Shown piece by piece: positions 9,452 through 18,134 of a stretch of DNA of 64,000 nucleotides. The DNA is taken from positions 1,054,001 to 1,118,000 of the forward strand of contig NZ_WSRW01000002.1 in the NCBI RefSeq assembly GCF_009770985.1. The letters are read 5' to 3'. Position 1 is the first letter of the stretch; each line of letters starts with the position of its first letter. Both the position numbers and the translations under genes were made by a program. This DNA comes from Mucilaginibacter lacusdianchii. Its GTDB lineage: Bacteria > Bacteroidota > Bacteroidia > Sphingobacteriales > Sphingobacteriaceae. A model generated the notes under the pieces. It worked only from the letters and a program-made list of their open reading frames with translations, had not been told where the DNA came from and ran no database searches.

Positions 9452-10567
9452 TTACAACTCATCGCTTGTATCACTGTTACTTGTGCTAACTGAGGCAAGG
9501 TTATCGTTGTGATTTTGCTGCGTGCTAACTTTGGGTTGCTTTTTAGCCATACCAACATTTGTAAACGGCGCAGACTCTCTTTCAGCCAAGTGGGTAGACA
9601 AGGTCATTTTTTGGGTAGATGACGGTTGCGTTTTGTTTAGCTTTTTTAATAATAGTGTAATGACATGATCGGCAATTTCCACAATAGGTTGTCCAATGGC
9701 GGTTACCGAATACAATTCGAACAATGAATAATCGTCGAACGATATTACGGCCAAATCATCCGGAATTTTTAGGCCCAGCTTTTTAATCATTTTTAAGCCA
9801 CAGGTGCCAATATGGTCTGTGCCAAACAATACGGCGTCCAGTGAGCGGTTCTTTTTTAAATAGGCAAAAATCGGCTCATTAATCAACTCTTCATTTCTGT
9901 GAAACTTAATCTCTTTAAGATGTGGCTTCAGCTTAAACTCTTTGATGGCCGTTTCATATCCCGAACGCCGCTCCTGCATCTGCGTTTGTTCAGACAAAAA
10001 GGTTATGAAGGCTATATCTTTGTAGCCACTTTCAATCAGTTTACGGGTAGCATTGTACGTACTGTAATAATTATCTACTACCACATAATCGGTATTAACT
10101 TTAGGCAGATACCTGTCAAAAAGCACTACAGGGAAACCTTGCTTTATTAGCTGTTCTATGTCTGCCTCTATATCGGGCGGTGGGGCAATAATATAACCGT
10201 CTACATGCCTGTCCTGAAATATTTTTAATTGTTCGCGGGCACGCTCAGTGTCGTTATCAGTACTGCAATAAACTATTTTGTAACCATTGTCGTAAGCTCT
10301 GTCCTCAATTAAACGGGCTATGGTGGCAAAAAACGGATTGGATATATCCTCCACCATCAGCCCAATGATATTGGATTTTCCGGTGGCCAAACTTTGCGCC
10401 AGCGCACTAGGCTTATAGCCAACTTCTGCAATATAATCAGTTACTTGCTTAACCAGTTTTTCACTGATCCGCTTCTCTTGCGCACGTCCATTTAAAATAA
10501 AGGATACCGTCGTTTTTGAAATATTCAGCCGACTGGCTATATCTGCAATGGACAATTTTTTACTCAC
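9452..10567 (-). CDS. LacI/GalR-family transcriptional regulator, probable controller of the mannoside regulon
   Basis: The start is a GTG at 10567. Residues 4-50 form the LacI headpiece (LSIADIASRLNISKTTVSFILNG, then a YKPSALAQSLATGKSNIIGLMV hinge). A periplasmic-binding-protein-like sensor domain follows (EDISNPFFATIARLIED, YIIAPPP, VVLFDRYLP, VISFDDYSLFELY). About 35 polar, Ser/Asn-rich C-terminal residues are an unusual tail. A copy of the operator shared by the downstream carbohydrate genes lies at 10615-10631, about 50 bases upstream of its start, implying autoregulation. That makes this protein the best candidate reader of the GCTAAAnCGnTTTA sites. The inducer is probably a mannose-containing sugar, which is inference. 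Confidence 0.9.
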   Translation of the reverse strand: MSKKLSIADIASRLNISKTTVSFILNGRAQEKRISEKLVKQVTDYIAEVGYKPSALAQSLATGKSNIIGLMVEDISNPFFATIARLIEDRAYDNGYKIVYCSTDNDTERAREQLKIFQDRHVDGYIIAPPPDIEADIEQLIKQGFPVVLFDRYLPKVNTDYVVVDNYYSTYNATRKLIESGYKDIAFITFLSEQTQMQERRSGYETAIKEFKLKPHLKEIKFHRNEELINEPIFAYLKKNRSLDAVLFGTDHIGTCGLKMIKKLGLKIPDDLAVISFDDYSLFELYSVTAIGQPIVEIADHVITLLLKKLNKTQPSSTQKMTLSTHLAERESAPFTNVGMAKKQPKVSTQQNHNDNLASVSTSNSDTSDEL

Positions 10568-10614
10568 GAAAGGGCTGTTTTTTGATTTTAAGGTAAGTTA
10601 CAATTTTATTCAGA

Positions 10615-10631
10615 TAATCCGCTTTAGCAAG
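10615..10631. promoter_or_regulatory. LacI-type operator upstream of lacI
   Basis: On the minus strand this reads GCTAAAGCGGATTA, one mismatch from the GCTAAAnCGnTTTA consensus of this window, preceded by CTT. It matches the 16-mer AAACCGGTTTAGCAAA at 13 of 16 positions. It is about 50 bases upstream of the GTG start, a typical place for autoregulation. Confidence 0.65.
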
Positions 10632-10728
10632 CCTTATTTCGAACTTATGCTAACGCCAACTAACGCAAAATTAACATCAATATATAAACTTTTGAAGATA
10701 GCTCGTCAACTCATTGTTAGCTAAAGCA

Positions 10729-11943
10729 TTATTTTAATTTCAATCTGATAAACCGTGGCCGATACAAGTGTGGGTCTTTATTCAGGTCCTTAATGAATTC
10801 AACCGAGTTGATATTGTAGCTGATAAGCAGTTCGCCCGGAGCTGATAAACCAGGGTGGGCTTTTGCATTATATACAACATGCGTTTTCTCGGGCAAATCA
10901 ATACTGCAATCCCATATCCGGATGATAGGCCCAAAAGGGCCAGCCGGACTGGCACCTAGGCGCATGGCCACATGTTGCCCCATGCCTCCTTCCTGGAAGA
11001 TTAGTACGTAGCGCCCATCAGGCAGTGCTGTAACACTTAGTTCGTTTGATACACTATTAGTAAGGGCGGTCGCTTTATGCATATCGGCAACCCAGTTGCG
11101 GCCATCCCAAAATGTCCATTTGGAAAAATGCTCAAAATTAACAGGTTTTACACGAGCTACTAAAAGTTGCTTTGCCATGCCCTTTACGCCATAAACATAA
11201 ATGTAACCATCGGGCGACGGAGCACCCGCCTTAACGGTATTAACATATATGCCTGCTCCAAATGAACCTATATCCCCATCATGTTCTAAATAAAATGGGG
11301 TATCCATTTGTTTGTAGCTGGCAAAAGGCGCAGGTTCATTTGCAGCTATTTTAATTAGGGTATTACCAACCTCGCGAAATCCAAATGCACCATCACTTAC
11401 ATTACGTACCCGATAGCCAAAAATGTAAATGGCATTGTTCATTTCGGTATTTACAAAACCGTCGCCCAGCCAATAATAGTCTTTAGCTTCTGTTTTAGGT
11501 GTGCGGGGTGTAAATACAGGGTCAGGTTCTTTATGCTGGTCTAAATTCCAGTAAAACTTCATTTTCGAAGCCACAGGTTTATTACCGGTAAGGTAAGCTA
11601 CAGAATTATGAATCATTTTATAGCCCGGCAACATGGTACTATCGGTTACCTGCCCTATCATACTATCGCTAAAAATAAATAGCGTTTGTTGATTATTGCC
11701 AGCAGTAACGTGCTCACGCCCGTTTAACGGGATGCTATAAATCCCGTCGCCACCAAACCAACCTTCATTCCTTTTAAACAAATTGGACCAATCGGTGGCA
11801 CGTTCAACCGTAAATTTAATATGGGTTAAATCTTTGTGTTGGGTTGCTTGTGTAGTTTGAGCTTTAAGATCTGGTGAGTTTAAACATAGTATCCCCATAC
11901 TGGTACATACAGTTAAAACCGCCCTATATATTAAACTAGCCAT
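10729..11943 (-). CDS. Secreted protein of an uncharacterised beta-propeller-like family (DUF4185/DUF5005-like)
   Basis: I start at ATG 11943 (MASLIYRA...) rather than the upstream TTG. A signal peptide ends near LKAQ. The mature protein, about 380 residues, is rich in repeated beta-strand motifs: NEGWFGGDGIYSIPL, TLFIFSDSMIG, NNAIYIFGYR, DGYIYVYGVKG, WTFWDGRNWV, and a closing YRPRFIRLKLK. These resemble the DUF4185/DUF5005 group of five-bladed-propeller-like glycan-associated proteins (family name from memory). No catalytic role is established. It follows the lgt-like gene by 24 bases on the same strand. It has a distant paralogue at 31174-32313, with WTFWNGSSYV and YRPRGVRV at equivalent places. 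Confidence 0.55.
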   Translation of the reverse strand: MASLIYRAVLTVCTSMGILCLNSPDLKAQTTQATQHKDLTHIKFTVERATDWSNLFKRNEGWFGGDGIYSIPLNGREHVTAGNNQQTLFIFSDSMIGQVTDSTMLPGYKMIHNSVAYLTGNKPVASKMKFYWNLDQHKEPDPVFTPRTPKTEAKDYYWLGDGFVNTEMNNAIYIFGYRVRNVSDGAFGFREVGNTLIKIAANEPAPFASYKQMDTPFYLEHDGDIGSFGAGIYVNTVKAGAPSPDGYIYVYGVKGMAKQLLVARVKPVNFEHFSKWTFWDGRNWVADMHKATALTNSVSNELSVTALPDGRYVLIFQEGGMGQHVAMRLGASPAGPFGPIIRIWDCSIDLPEKTHVVYNAKAHPGLSAPGELLISYNINSVEFIKDLNKDPHLYRPRFIRLKLK

Positions 11944-11967
11944 TTTAAAAATCAATAGTTATCAAAT

Positions 11968-13140
11968 TTAAGATAGCTTCTTACTGTTTTGCAAAACTTT
12001 ATACTTTAAAATTAAGTTGCCCAATCCTGTAAGCCCTCCTGCCATCATAAGCACGCCAATAAACTGTGCCTGCGTTAGGCTAAAATTGGCTATGGTGTAT
12101 TTATGGTTGATACGAATAAATTCTATAAAAAAACGCTCGGCACCATTTAAAACAAGATAGATGAAGAACATGAGACCTGGCGTAATAATACTTTTTCTGA
12201 ACATCCACATCACCACAAAAAAACCAATGCACAATACAGCTTCATAAAAAGAAGTTGGAAATACACCTTGCACCAACTGGTTGCAGTAGTTTCCGTTACA
12301 TCCGCTGATGGGTACACCGGCATTGATAGCGTTATGCGGAAAGCGGAACGACCACATCCAATCGGGCAGTAACCTTAGAAATGTTGGTTTGGGCCGTGTA
12401 TTTACAATACCCCAGTCGCCATCACCCGAAAGCTGGCAGCCGATGCGCCCTACACCATAGGCCAGCATCATACCTGGCGAACCAATATCGGCCAGGTGAA
12501 CCAGTTTCATACCATGCACCTGCCCAATGTACAAGTACGTTAATGCTCCAAAAATCAGCCCTCCGTAATAAGCAAAGCCGGTGCTGTTAAACAAGGTATC
12601 TATCGGGTTGTAAATAAACAAATCCCAATGTTCAATCACATCAAACAGCTTTGAGCCTAATACTCCGGCTACGCCCACAGCCAGTACAATTTTGCCCATC
12701 AACTGGTAGGGATGCACCGTTTTTTGAACCAGTTTTGGTACAGGTAGTATTTTCTTTTTATGGTCGGTATACACCCAAAGCGCAAACAGACTGCCCACCA
12801 CTATACCAACCGGCCAGTAGCCCTGCCCTGAAAGTACATAATTACGAGGATTATATTGAAAAGCTGCATACTGCCATATTACGCCACCCACTTTATAGCC
12901 CAATAAAAAGCCGAGTAAAAAGTTAACCATAATATCAGCTACCGATGCTGGCTGGCCAATCATTTCTTGCTTGGTGAAAGCATGTATTTTACCAAGCGCC
13001 TCGTACCTTTTAAACTCGGCTGTAAACACCTGGTATGCGGCCAAAAAAGCAACCGCTACAAAAAAGCCAAATGTTTGTACCGGGAATGGTACATGAATGT
13101 GAAATAAATACGCCAGCAAATCATTGATGGTAGGAAACAT
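11968..13140 (-). CDS. lgt: Divergent prolipoprotein diacylglyceryl transferase-like membrane protein
   Basis: This polytopic membrane protein of 390 residues is clearly longer than the usual 260-300 of Lgt. It has the family hallmarks YYGGLIFG (about 191-198), YGVGRIG (228-234), and the C-terminal GAERFFIEFIR that carries the conserved Arg/Glu. The central signature is altered. Canonical Lgt has GRIGNFxNxE; here it is GRIGCQLSGDGDWG, so the Asn reported as essential in E. coli Lgt is Cys. An extra segment is inserted after the first helices. Lgt attaches diacylglycerol to lipobox cysteines, which would suit this lipoprotein-rich region, but the altered signature makes a paralogue with a changed role possible. 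It heads a two-gene unit with the propeller-like gene. Confidence 0.75.
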   Translation of the reverse strand: MFPTINDLLAYLFHIHVPFPVQTFGFFVAVAFLAAYQVFTAEFKRYEALGKIHAFTKQEMIGQPASVADIMVNFLLGFLLGYKVGGVIWQYAAFQYNPRNYVLSGQGYWPVGIVVGSLFALWVYTDHKKKILPVPKLVQKTVHPYQLMGKIVLAVGVAGVLGSKLFDVIEHWDLFIYNPIDTLFNSTGFAYYGGLIFGALTYLYIGQVHGMKLVHLADIGSPGMMLAYGVGRIGCQLSGDGDWGIVNTRPKPTFLRLLPDWMWSFRFPHNAINAGVPISGCNGNYCNQLVQGVFPTSFYEAVLCIGFFVVMWMFRKSIITPGLMFFIYLVLNGAERFFIEFIRINHKYTIANFSLTQAQFIGVLMMAGGLTGLGNLILKYKVLQNSKKLS

Positions 13141-13241
13141 TTACAAAAGCATCAGAAAAAGTGAATATAAAACATTGCTGCAAAGTAACAAAGGCTCACA
13201 CCGGTTAAGATGTCAGCCTTTGCATAATTTAACTTATTACC

Positions 13242-16200
13242 TTAAAGCCCAATTTGTAAACCTACGTTAACTACCCGTTGGTTAATATAAGCATCGCCGG
13301 CAGTATTGGTTGATACTTCGGGATCTTGCTGATATTTACGGTAATTATCAAAAGTAAACAAGTTATAACCGCTAAAATACAAACGGGCATTGTGCATGTG
13401 GAAAGGCAGCCATTTGGTTGGCAGCTGGTAGCCAATATCCACCGTTTTGATACGGATGTAATACGCGTTGATAAGCCAAAAATCTGACATATAAAAACTT
13501 GGGCTGTTTATAGAGTTTTTATCCATGGTAAGCCTCGGAAAAGTTGCATTTACGCTATTACTAGGCGTCCACCTTTCTAAGTGAATGGGTTGAAACTGGC
13601 TTTGAAACGGTTCTATACCTGTGCCTACTACAGCAAAGCTATAATTGAATGCACCTTGTAATAATACACTTACGCTAAACCCTTTATAACCCGCCTGCAG
13701 GTTTAAGCCCAGCGTTGTATTGGTTAAATTAGGATGCCCTATTGGCTTTTGGTCAAAAGCATCAATTATACCATCGCCGTTTAAATCTTCATATCTTAAA
13801 TCGCCGGGTTGCAAAGGTGTACCGGAAAGGGGCGTTGCAATAGGGTTACCTGCATTTGAGCCTCCATGCGCAACCTGGTAAGCCTTAATGGCGGCAATAT
13901 CCTGCGCTGTGTAAAAGCCTAAGTAATGGTAACCGAACGGCTGGTTAATCGGCTGCCCTGTTCTGGCCAGATTAGGGAAAGCAGGCGTTGGTTCATCAAA
14001 GTATAAAATTTTGTTTTTGGCATACGAGAACACAAACGAAGTACTGAACTGCAGTTTACCAATATTATCATGGTAACCGATTTGCCCATCGATACCTTGA
14101 TTAAGTGTACGGCCGATATTAACAGCCGGTAGATCTACACCCAAAATTTGGGACACACTACCCGGTTTAATGAGCTGATCGAACCGAACATCATGAAAGT
14201 AATCAACAGTAGCAGAAACCTTATCATGCAGCAGGTTCACATCTAAACCAATGTCCAGCTTTTTGGCACGTTCCCACACTACATTACTATTGCTTAAAGA
14301 GCCTTCTGCAAAGCTGTTGTAGTTTTGAACAGTTTCGCCAAAATTATAGCCAAAGCCTGGAGTGTAAACTTGGTTATAAACATAGCGGTTGCCTGGTGCT
14401 GCATCTGAACCCACTATACCATAGCTGCCTCTTAACTTAAATAAGCTAAACACCGGAAACATTTTGGAAAAGAAAGATTCTTTAGCCAGGTTATAACCAA
14501 CACTTAATGCAGGGAATACACCAAAGCGGTGGTTTTCGGCAAAACGGTCGGTACCATTGCGCGCTATGTTAAACTCAAATAAATATTTTTGCTTATAATC
14601 ATAGCCTAATTTACCCGATAACCCGCGAAACTTTTGAGGTACAGCTACCAGCGAACCATCTAAAAATGCATTCGCAAAATAGGTTTGCGATTGCTGGTTG
14701 AACAACACTAAACCGTTAAAGTGGTGTGTATTACTAAACGTACGGTCGTAGTTGGCGTACAGCTGCACGTTATAGTTATTAGTATTGATATCTGTGTTAC
14801 CGGTTAACGCATAGGTATCGTACACGTAAGTAGCTCCCGGACGCAGAGTATAGCGGTTATTGGCAGCATCGTAATGATAAGCCGGGATACCATTGTTAAA
14901 AATTTGCTTCGTAAACTGCTCCACGCTGGAGTAAGCTACGCGTGCTGTTGCAGATAATCCCGGTGTTAAATCGTCTAGCTTTTCGGTAGCACCAAACAAC
15001 ACGTTAAAATCTGTTCTTCTGGCGTGCTGATACCCGCCGGTAGCCAGCCTGGCATTTAACGTAGGCAAGTGTTCGGGGTTGAAAGAAGAATAGGCGTATG
15101 AATACGTACCGTTAGGGTTGATGTAAGGCGCTGTAAACGGTGTAATTTTACTAAAATTATACACCTCTCCTACCGCATTTTGATTATAAGGCTGATTTAA
15201 ATCAGAAAACCGGGTACTAATATCTAAACGAAAATCAAGATTCTTGTTGGCTTTCAAATCCAGGTTCGACCGGAAATTGTATCTTCTGAAATAATAGTTG
15301 GTATTCACCAAGCTTTGTGGATCTGCAAAATCTTTCACTAAGCCATTCTGACTTAAGGCACCGCCAGAAATAAAGTACTTAAGTGCATTGGTACCGCCCG
15401 ATATATCCAGGTTAGCGTTAGCCTGATAGGAAAACTTTTTGAAAATAGCATCGTACCAGTTTACGTTAGGATGCCCGTAAGGGTCAGTTCCGTTTCTAAA
15501 GGCATCCAAATCGGCTTGTGTAAAAGTTTCAGGGATACCGTCATTGCGTTCTGCTTCGTTAATAAGCAGTGCAGAATTATATGAGTCTAAAAACTTAGGC
15601 ACTTTAGTTGGCGCCTGGATACCGTTTTCTACACGTAAATTAACTTGCGGTACACCACCTTTACCACGACGGGTAGCCACTACTAATACGCCATTGGCCC
15701 CTTTAATACCGTAAATGGCTGTGCTGGAGGCATCTTTAAGAATAGAAATACTTTCTATCTCATTTACGTTAATTTGTTGCAGCTGTTCGTAAGTGTACTC
15801 AATATCATCAACAATAATTAACGGACGGTTACCATCCGGATTAAGCGAGCTAACCCCACGGATGAAAAAATCAGAAGCATCACGGCCGGGCTGACCCGAA
15901 CTTTGCTGTGAAAAGAAACCCGGCAGCTTACCTGTAAGGGCATTTTGCACGTTGGCGGTGGGTACGGTACGAATATCGGCAGCAGATATGGAACTAACCG
16001 ACCCGGTATTGGTAATACGTTTTTTAGTACCATAAGCTACCACTGATACCTCATCCAAGCCGTTACTGTTTATTTGCAGAATGATATCCAGTGCCTTGTC
16101 TGACTTTACCGGAACTTCTTGCTGCACATAACCTACAAACCGTACCAGTAATACGTTAGACCGACCGCGCAGGGTAATGGTAAACTTACCATTGGTATTG

Positions 16201-16361
16201 GTTACTGTTCCGTTGGCCGGCACCCCTTTCTCTACTATAGATGCGCCGGGCAAAACACCGCCCACGTCTCTTACCGTGCCGGTTATCGTTCTGGTTTGTG
16301 CGTACAATGCTACCGGCAGCATCAACCATATAGATAGAAAGAAAAGTAATGTTCTTCTCAT
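13242..16361 (-). CDS. SusC/RagA-type TonB-linked outer membrane transporter (last gene of the D-C-D-C operon)
   Basis: A signal peptide (MRRTLLFF...LYAQ) is followed by the carboxypeptidase-regulatory-like domain (RTITGTVRDVGGVLPGASI), the SusC signature LDEVSVVAYGTKKRITNTGSVS, the plug (IRGVSSLNPDGNRPLIIVDDIEYTYEQL, ILKDASSTAIYGIKGANGVL) and a beta-barrel ending in NVGLQIGL. It has 1,039 residues, normal for SusC. It sits 34 bases after the SusD stop, but no SusD follows it. Its own partner may therefore be the SusD at the head of the operon (22813-24549) or the one immediately upstream. Ligand class is inferred from the mannosidase-rich surroundings. Confidence 0.93.
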   Translation of the reverse strand: MRRTLLFFLSIWLMLPVALYAQTRTITGTVRDVGGVLPGASIVEKGVPANGTVTNTNGKFTITLRGRSNVLLVRFVGYVQQEVPVKSDKALDIILQINSNGLDEVSVVAYGTKKRITNTGSVSSISAADIRTVPTANVQNALTGKLPGFFSQQSSGQPGRDASDFFIRGVSSLNPDGNRPLIIVDDIEYTYEQLQQINVNEIESISILKDASSTAIYGIKGANGVLVVATRRGKGGVPQVNLRVENGIQAPTKVPKFLDSYNSALLINEAERNDGIPETFTQADLDAFRNGTDPYGHPNVNWYDAIFKKFSYQANANLDISGGTNALKYFISGGALSQNGLVKDFADPQSLVNTNYYFRRYNFRSNLDLKANKNLDFRLDISTRFSDLNQPYNQNAVGEVYNFSKITPFTAPYINPNGTYSYAYSSFNPEHLPTLNARLATGGYQHARRTDFNVLFGATEKLDDLTPGLSATARVAYSSVEQFTKQIFNNGIPAYHYDAANNRYTLRPGATYVYDTYALTGNTDINTNNYNVQLYANYDRTFSNTHHFNGLVLFNQQSQTYFANAFLDGSLVAVPQKFRGLSGKLGYDYKQKYLFEFNIARNGTDRFAENHRFGVFPALSVGYNLAKESFFSKMFPVFSLFKLRGSYGIVGSDAAPGNRYVYNQVYTPGFGYNFGETVQNYNSFAEGSLSNSNVVWERAKKLDIGLDVNLLHDKVSATVDYFHDVRFDQLIKPGSVSQILGVDLPAVNIGRTLNQGIDGQIGYHDNIGKLQFSTSFVFSYAKNKILYFDEPTPAFPNLARTGQPINQPFGYHYLGFYTAQDIAAIKAYQVAHGGSNAGNPIATPLSGTPLQPGDLRYEDLNGDGIIDAFDQKPIGHPNLTNTTLGLNLQAGYKGFSVSVLLQGAFNYSFAVVGTGIEPFQSQFQPIHLERWTPSNSVNATFPRLTMDKNSINSPSFYMSDFWLINAYYIRIKTVDIGYQLPTKWLPFHMHNARLYFSGYNLFTFDNYRKYQQDPEVSTNTAGDAYINQRVVNVGLQIGL

Positions 16362-16395
16362 TGTTTCTTAGTTATAAAGGTTTAACTGTTAAAAA

Positions 16396-18105
16396 TCACC
16401 ATCCAGGGTTTTGCTTCATGTTGGGGTTTTTCAATACCTCATCATATGGGACGGGATTGAGGTACATTTTGGGCGCCTGAAACTTAGTGGCCAAAACAGT
16501 TATATAATTGTAAGTGAGGCTGGATCCTACTTTTGAAATAGATACACCTGTGCGTGGCTGGTTCATTACCGTTTGGGCAATTTTCCAACGTTTGATATCC
16601 CAGTAGCGGCTTTCTTCAAAAGCCAGTTCCACACGCCGCTCGTTTTGAATAGCTGTGCGCATCTCTTCCTGGCTCATGCCCGGTTTAAGACCATATAAAT
16701 TATTGGTACCAGCCTGGATACCAGCCCGCTTCCTGATGCTGGTTAAAACGTCATATACATCGTTGGTGGGGCCAACAGCCTCGTTCTGGGCCTCTGCATA
16801 TGCCAACAGAATATCGGCATAACGCAAAATTATCCAATCTTCGTTATGGGTGCTATAGTTACTCGTATTTTCAAAATTGCCCATAAACTTGCGCATGTAA
16901 TAACCCGTGCGGGTTTGCTGCAAGCTGCCATTGGGCTTGCTTTGGCCGCCTTCGTAAGTTTGCAACTGTGTGTTAAGCCATTGCGCGCCATTGTACAAGA
17001 GGTTATAAGCAAAGCGCGGATCGCGGTTGTTGTATGGGTTATTTATATCATAGCCTGATGCCGGATCGGTAATAGCCATGCCATTACTCATGGGGAAAGC
17101 ATTGGCTAAATCTTGCGAAGGACTGGTTTGTCCTCTGCCGCCGGCATTGTTAAAACCTATCGGCCCGTTTACATTTTCGATGGCCGATCCAAAATCTCCT
17201 TGCCTGAAAAAGATTATTTCGGGGTTATTCTGTGTTAAAAAGATGTCTTTATAATTGTCAAGCAATTTGTAAGCCTGCAAATTCATCACAGCCTTAGCCG
17301 CCGCAGCTGCTTGCGCCCATCGGGTAGCGCTGTAATCGGCATAACCGGTTAGCGGATTTGCAGCATCAATATTACCACCATTAAACAGCGGACTGGCTGC
17401 ATACAACAACACACGGGCCTTTAAAGCCATGGCTGCACCTTGCGTAGCACGGTGGCTATCAGCATTCGGAAATTGAACCGGATAGGTTAGTAAAGTGTCT
17501 TTAATAGCATCACATTCACTAACAATATAACTAATACAATCGGCAAATGAATTGCGTGGCAGGTTTACATTGTCATTAAGCGTAAATACTTTATTGCCCA
17601 ACAGCGGCACGCCGCCGTAACGCTTAACCAATTCAAAGTAAAACATAGCCCTCAAAAAGCGGGCTTCATTTTTCCATAAATATTTTATGGAGTAGCCGTT
17701 ATATTTTGATAAAACCGGCACCACATCTATATTGGTAATAAATTCATTAGCGGTGCGTATGCCCTGGTAATAATAACCCCATACATTTTCATCGCCCGGA
17801 ACGGTGTAGGAGTTATATGCCCCGGTAGATAGCACGGTTACGCTGGCAGTTGCGCTTATAGATGATGACACAGCATCATCAGAAGCAGCATCCAGATAAT
17901 CATTACCTACACGGTTATGGCCGTTTTTTAGCTTTGCATATACGCCGTATAAAAAGGCTTGTGCATTTACACCGGCCGAATCTTTGGGGTCGAACACATA
18001 ATTTATCGTGACCTTATCTACCGGAAACTGTTCATATTTTTTGCAACCGCTAATTAATATTACTATACCAACCACGGCAATTATTGCACTTCTATATCTT
18101 TTCAT
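16396..18105 (-). CDS. SusD/RagB-family outer membrane lipoprotein
   Basis: The ATG at 18105 (MKRYRSAIIAVV...) is chosen because it directly precedes a lipoprotein signal with lipobox LISGC followed by KKYEQ. SusD landmarks are present: FLRAMFYFELVKRYGGVPLLG, ALKARVLLYAASPLFNGG, LRYADILLAYAEAQNEA, ERRVELAFEESRYWDIKRWKIAQ, and a C-terminal NPNMKQNPGW. It lies 29 bases after the SusC gene at 18135-21224, in the canonical C-then-D order, so those two are the most likely complex. Surface-exposed glycan binding is the known role of the family. Confidence 0.93.
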   Translation of the reverse strand: MKRYRSAIIAVVGIVILISGCKKYEQFPVDKVTINYVFDPKDSAGVNAQAFLYGVYAKLKNGHNRVGNDYLDAASDDAVSSSISATASVTVLSTGAYNSYTVPGDENVWGYYYQGIRTANEFITNIDVVPVLSKYNGYSIKYLWKNEARFLRAMFYFELVKRYGGVPLLGNKVFTLNDNVNLPRNSFADCISYIVSECDAIKDTLLTYPVQFPNADSHRATQGAAMALKARVLLYAASPLFNGGNIDAANPLTGYADYSATRWAQAAAAAKAVMNLQAYKLLDNYKDIFLTQNNPEIIFFRQGDFGSAIENVNGPIGFNNAGGRGQTSPSQDLANAFPMSNGMAITDPASGYDINNPYNNRDPRFAYNLLYNGAQWLNTQLQTYEGGQSKPNGSLQQTRTGYYMRKFMGNFENTSNYSTHNEDWIILRYADILLAYAEAQNEAVGPTNDVYDVLTSIRKRAGIQAGTNNLYGLKPGMSQEEMRTAIQNERRVELAFEESRYWDIKRWKIAQTVMNQPRTGVSISKVGSSLTYNYITVLATKFQAPKMYLNPVPYDEVLKNPNMKQNPGW

Positions 18106-18134
18106 GTTATAGGCTTTTAAATCAGGCATTACGG

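Noticed and set aside
13198..13209. ACACCGGTTAAG between the lgt-like gene and SusC as an operator
   Set aside because: Keeps CCGG but only about 10 of 14 consensus positions. It also lies within a weak inverted repeat (CAAAGGCT/AGCCTTTG) and is not clearly promoter-placed.
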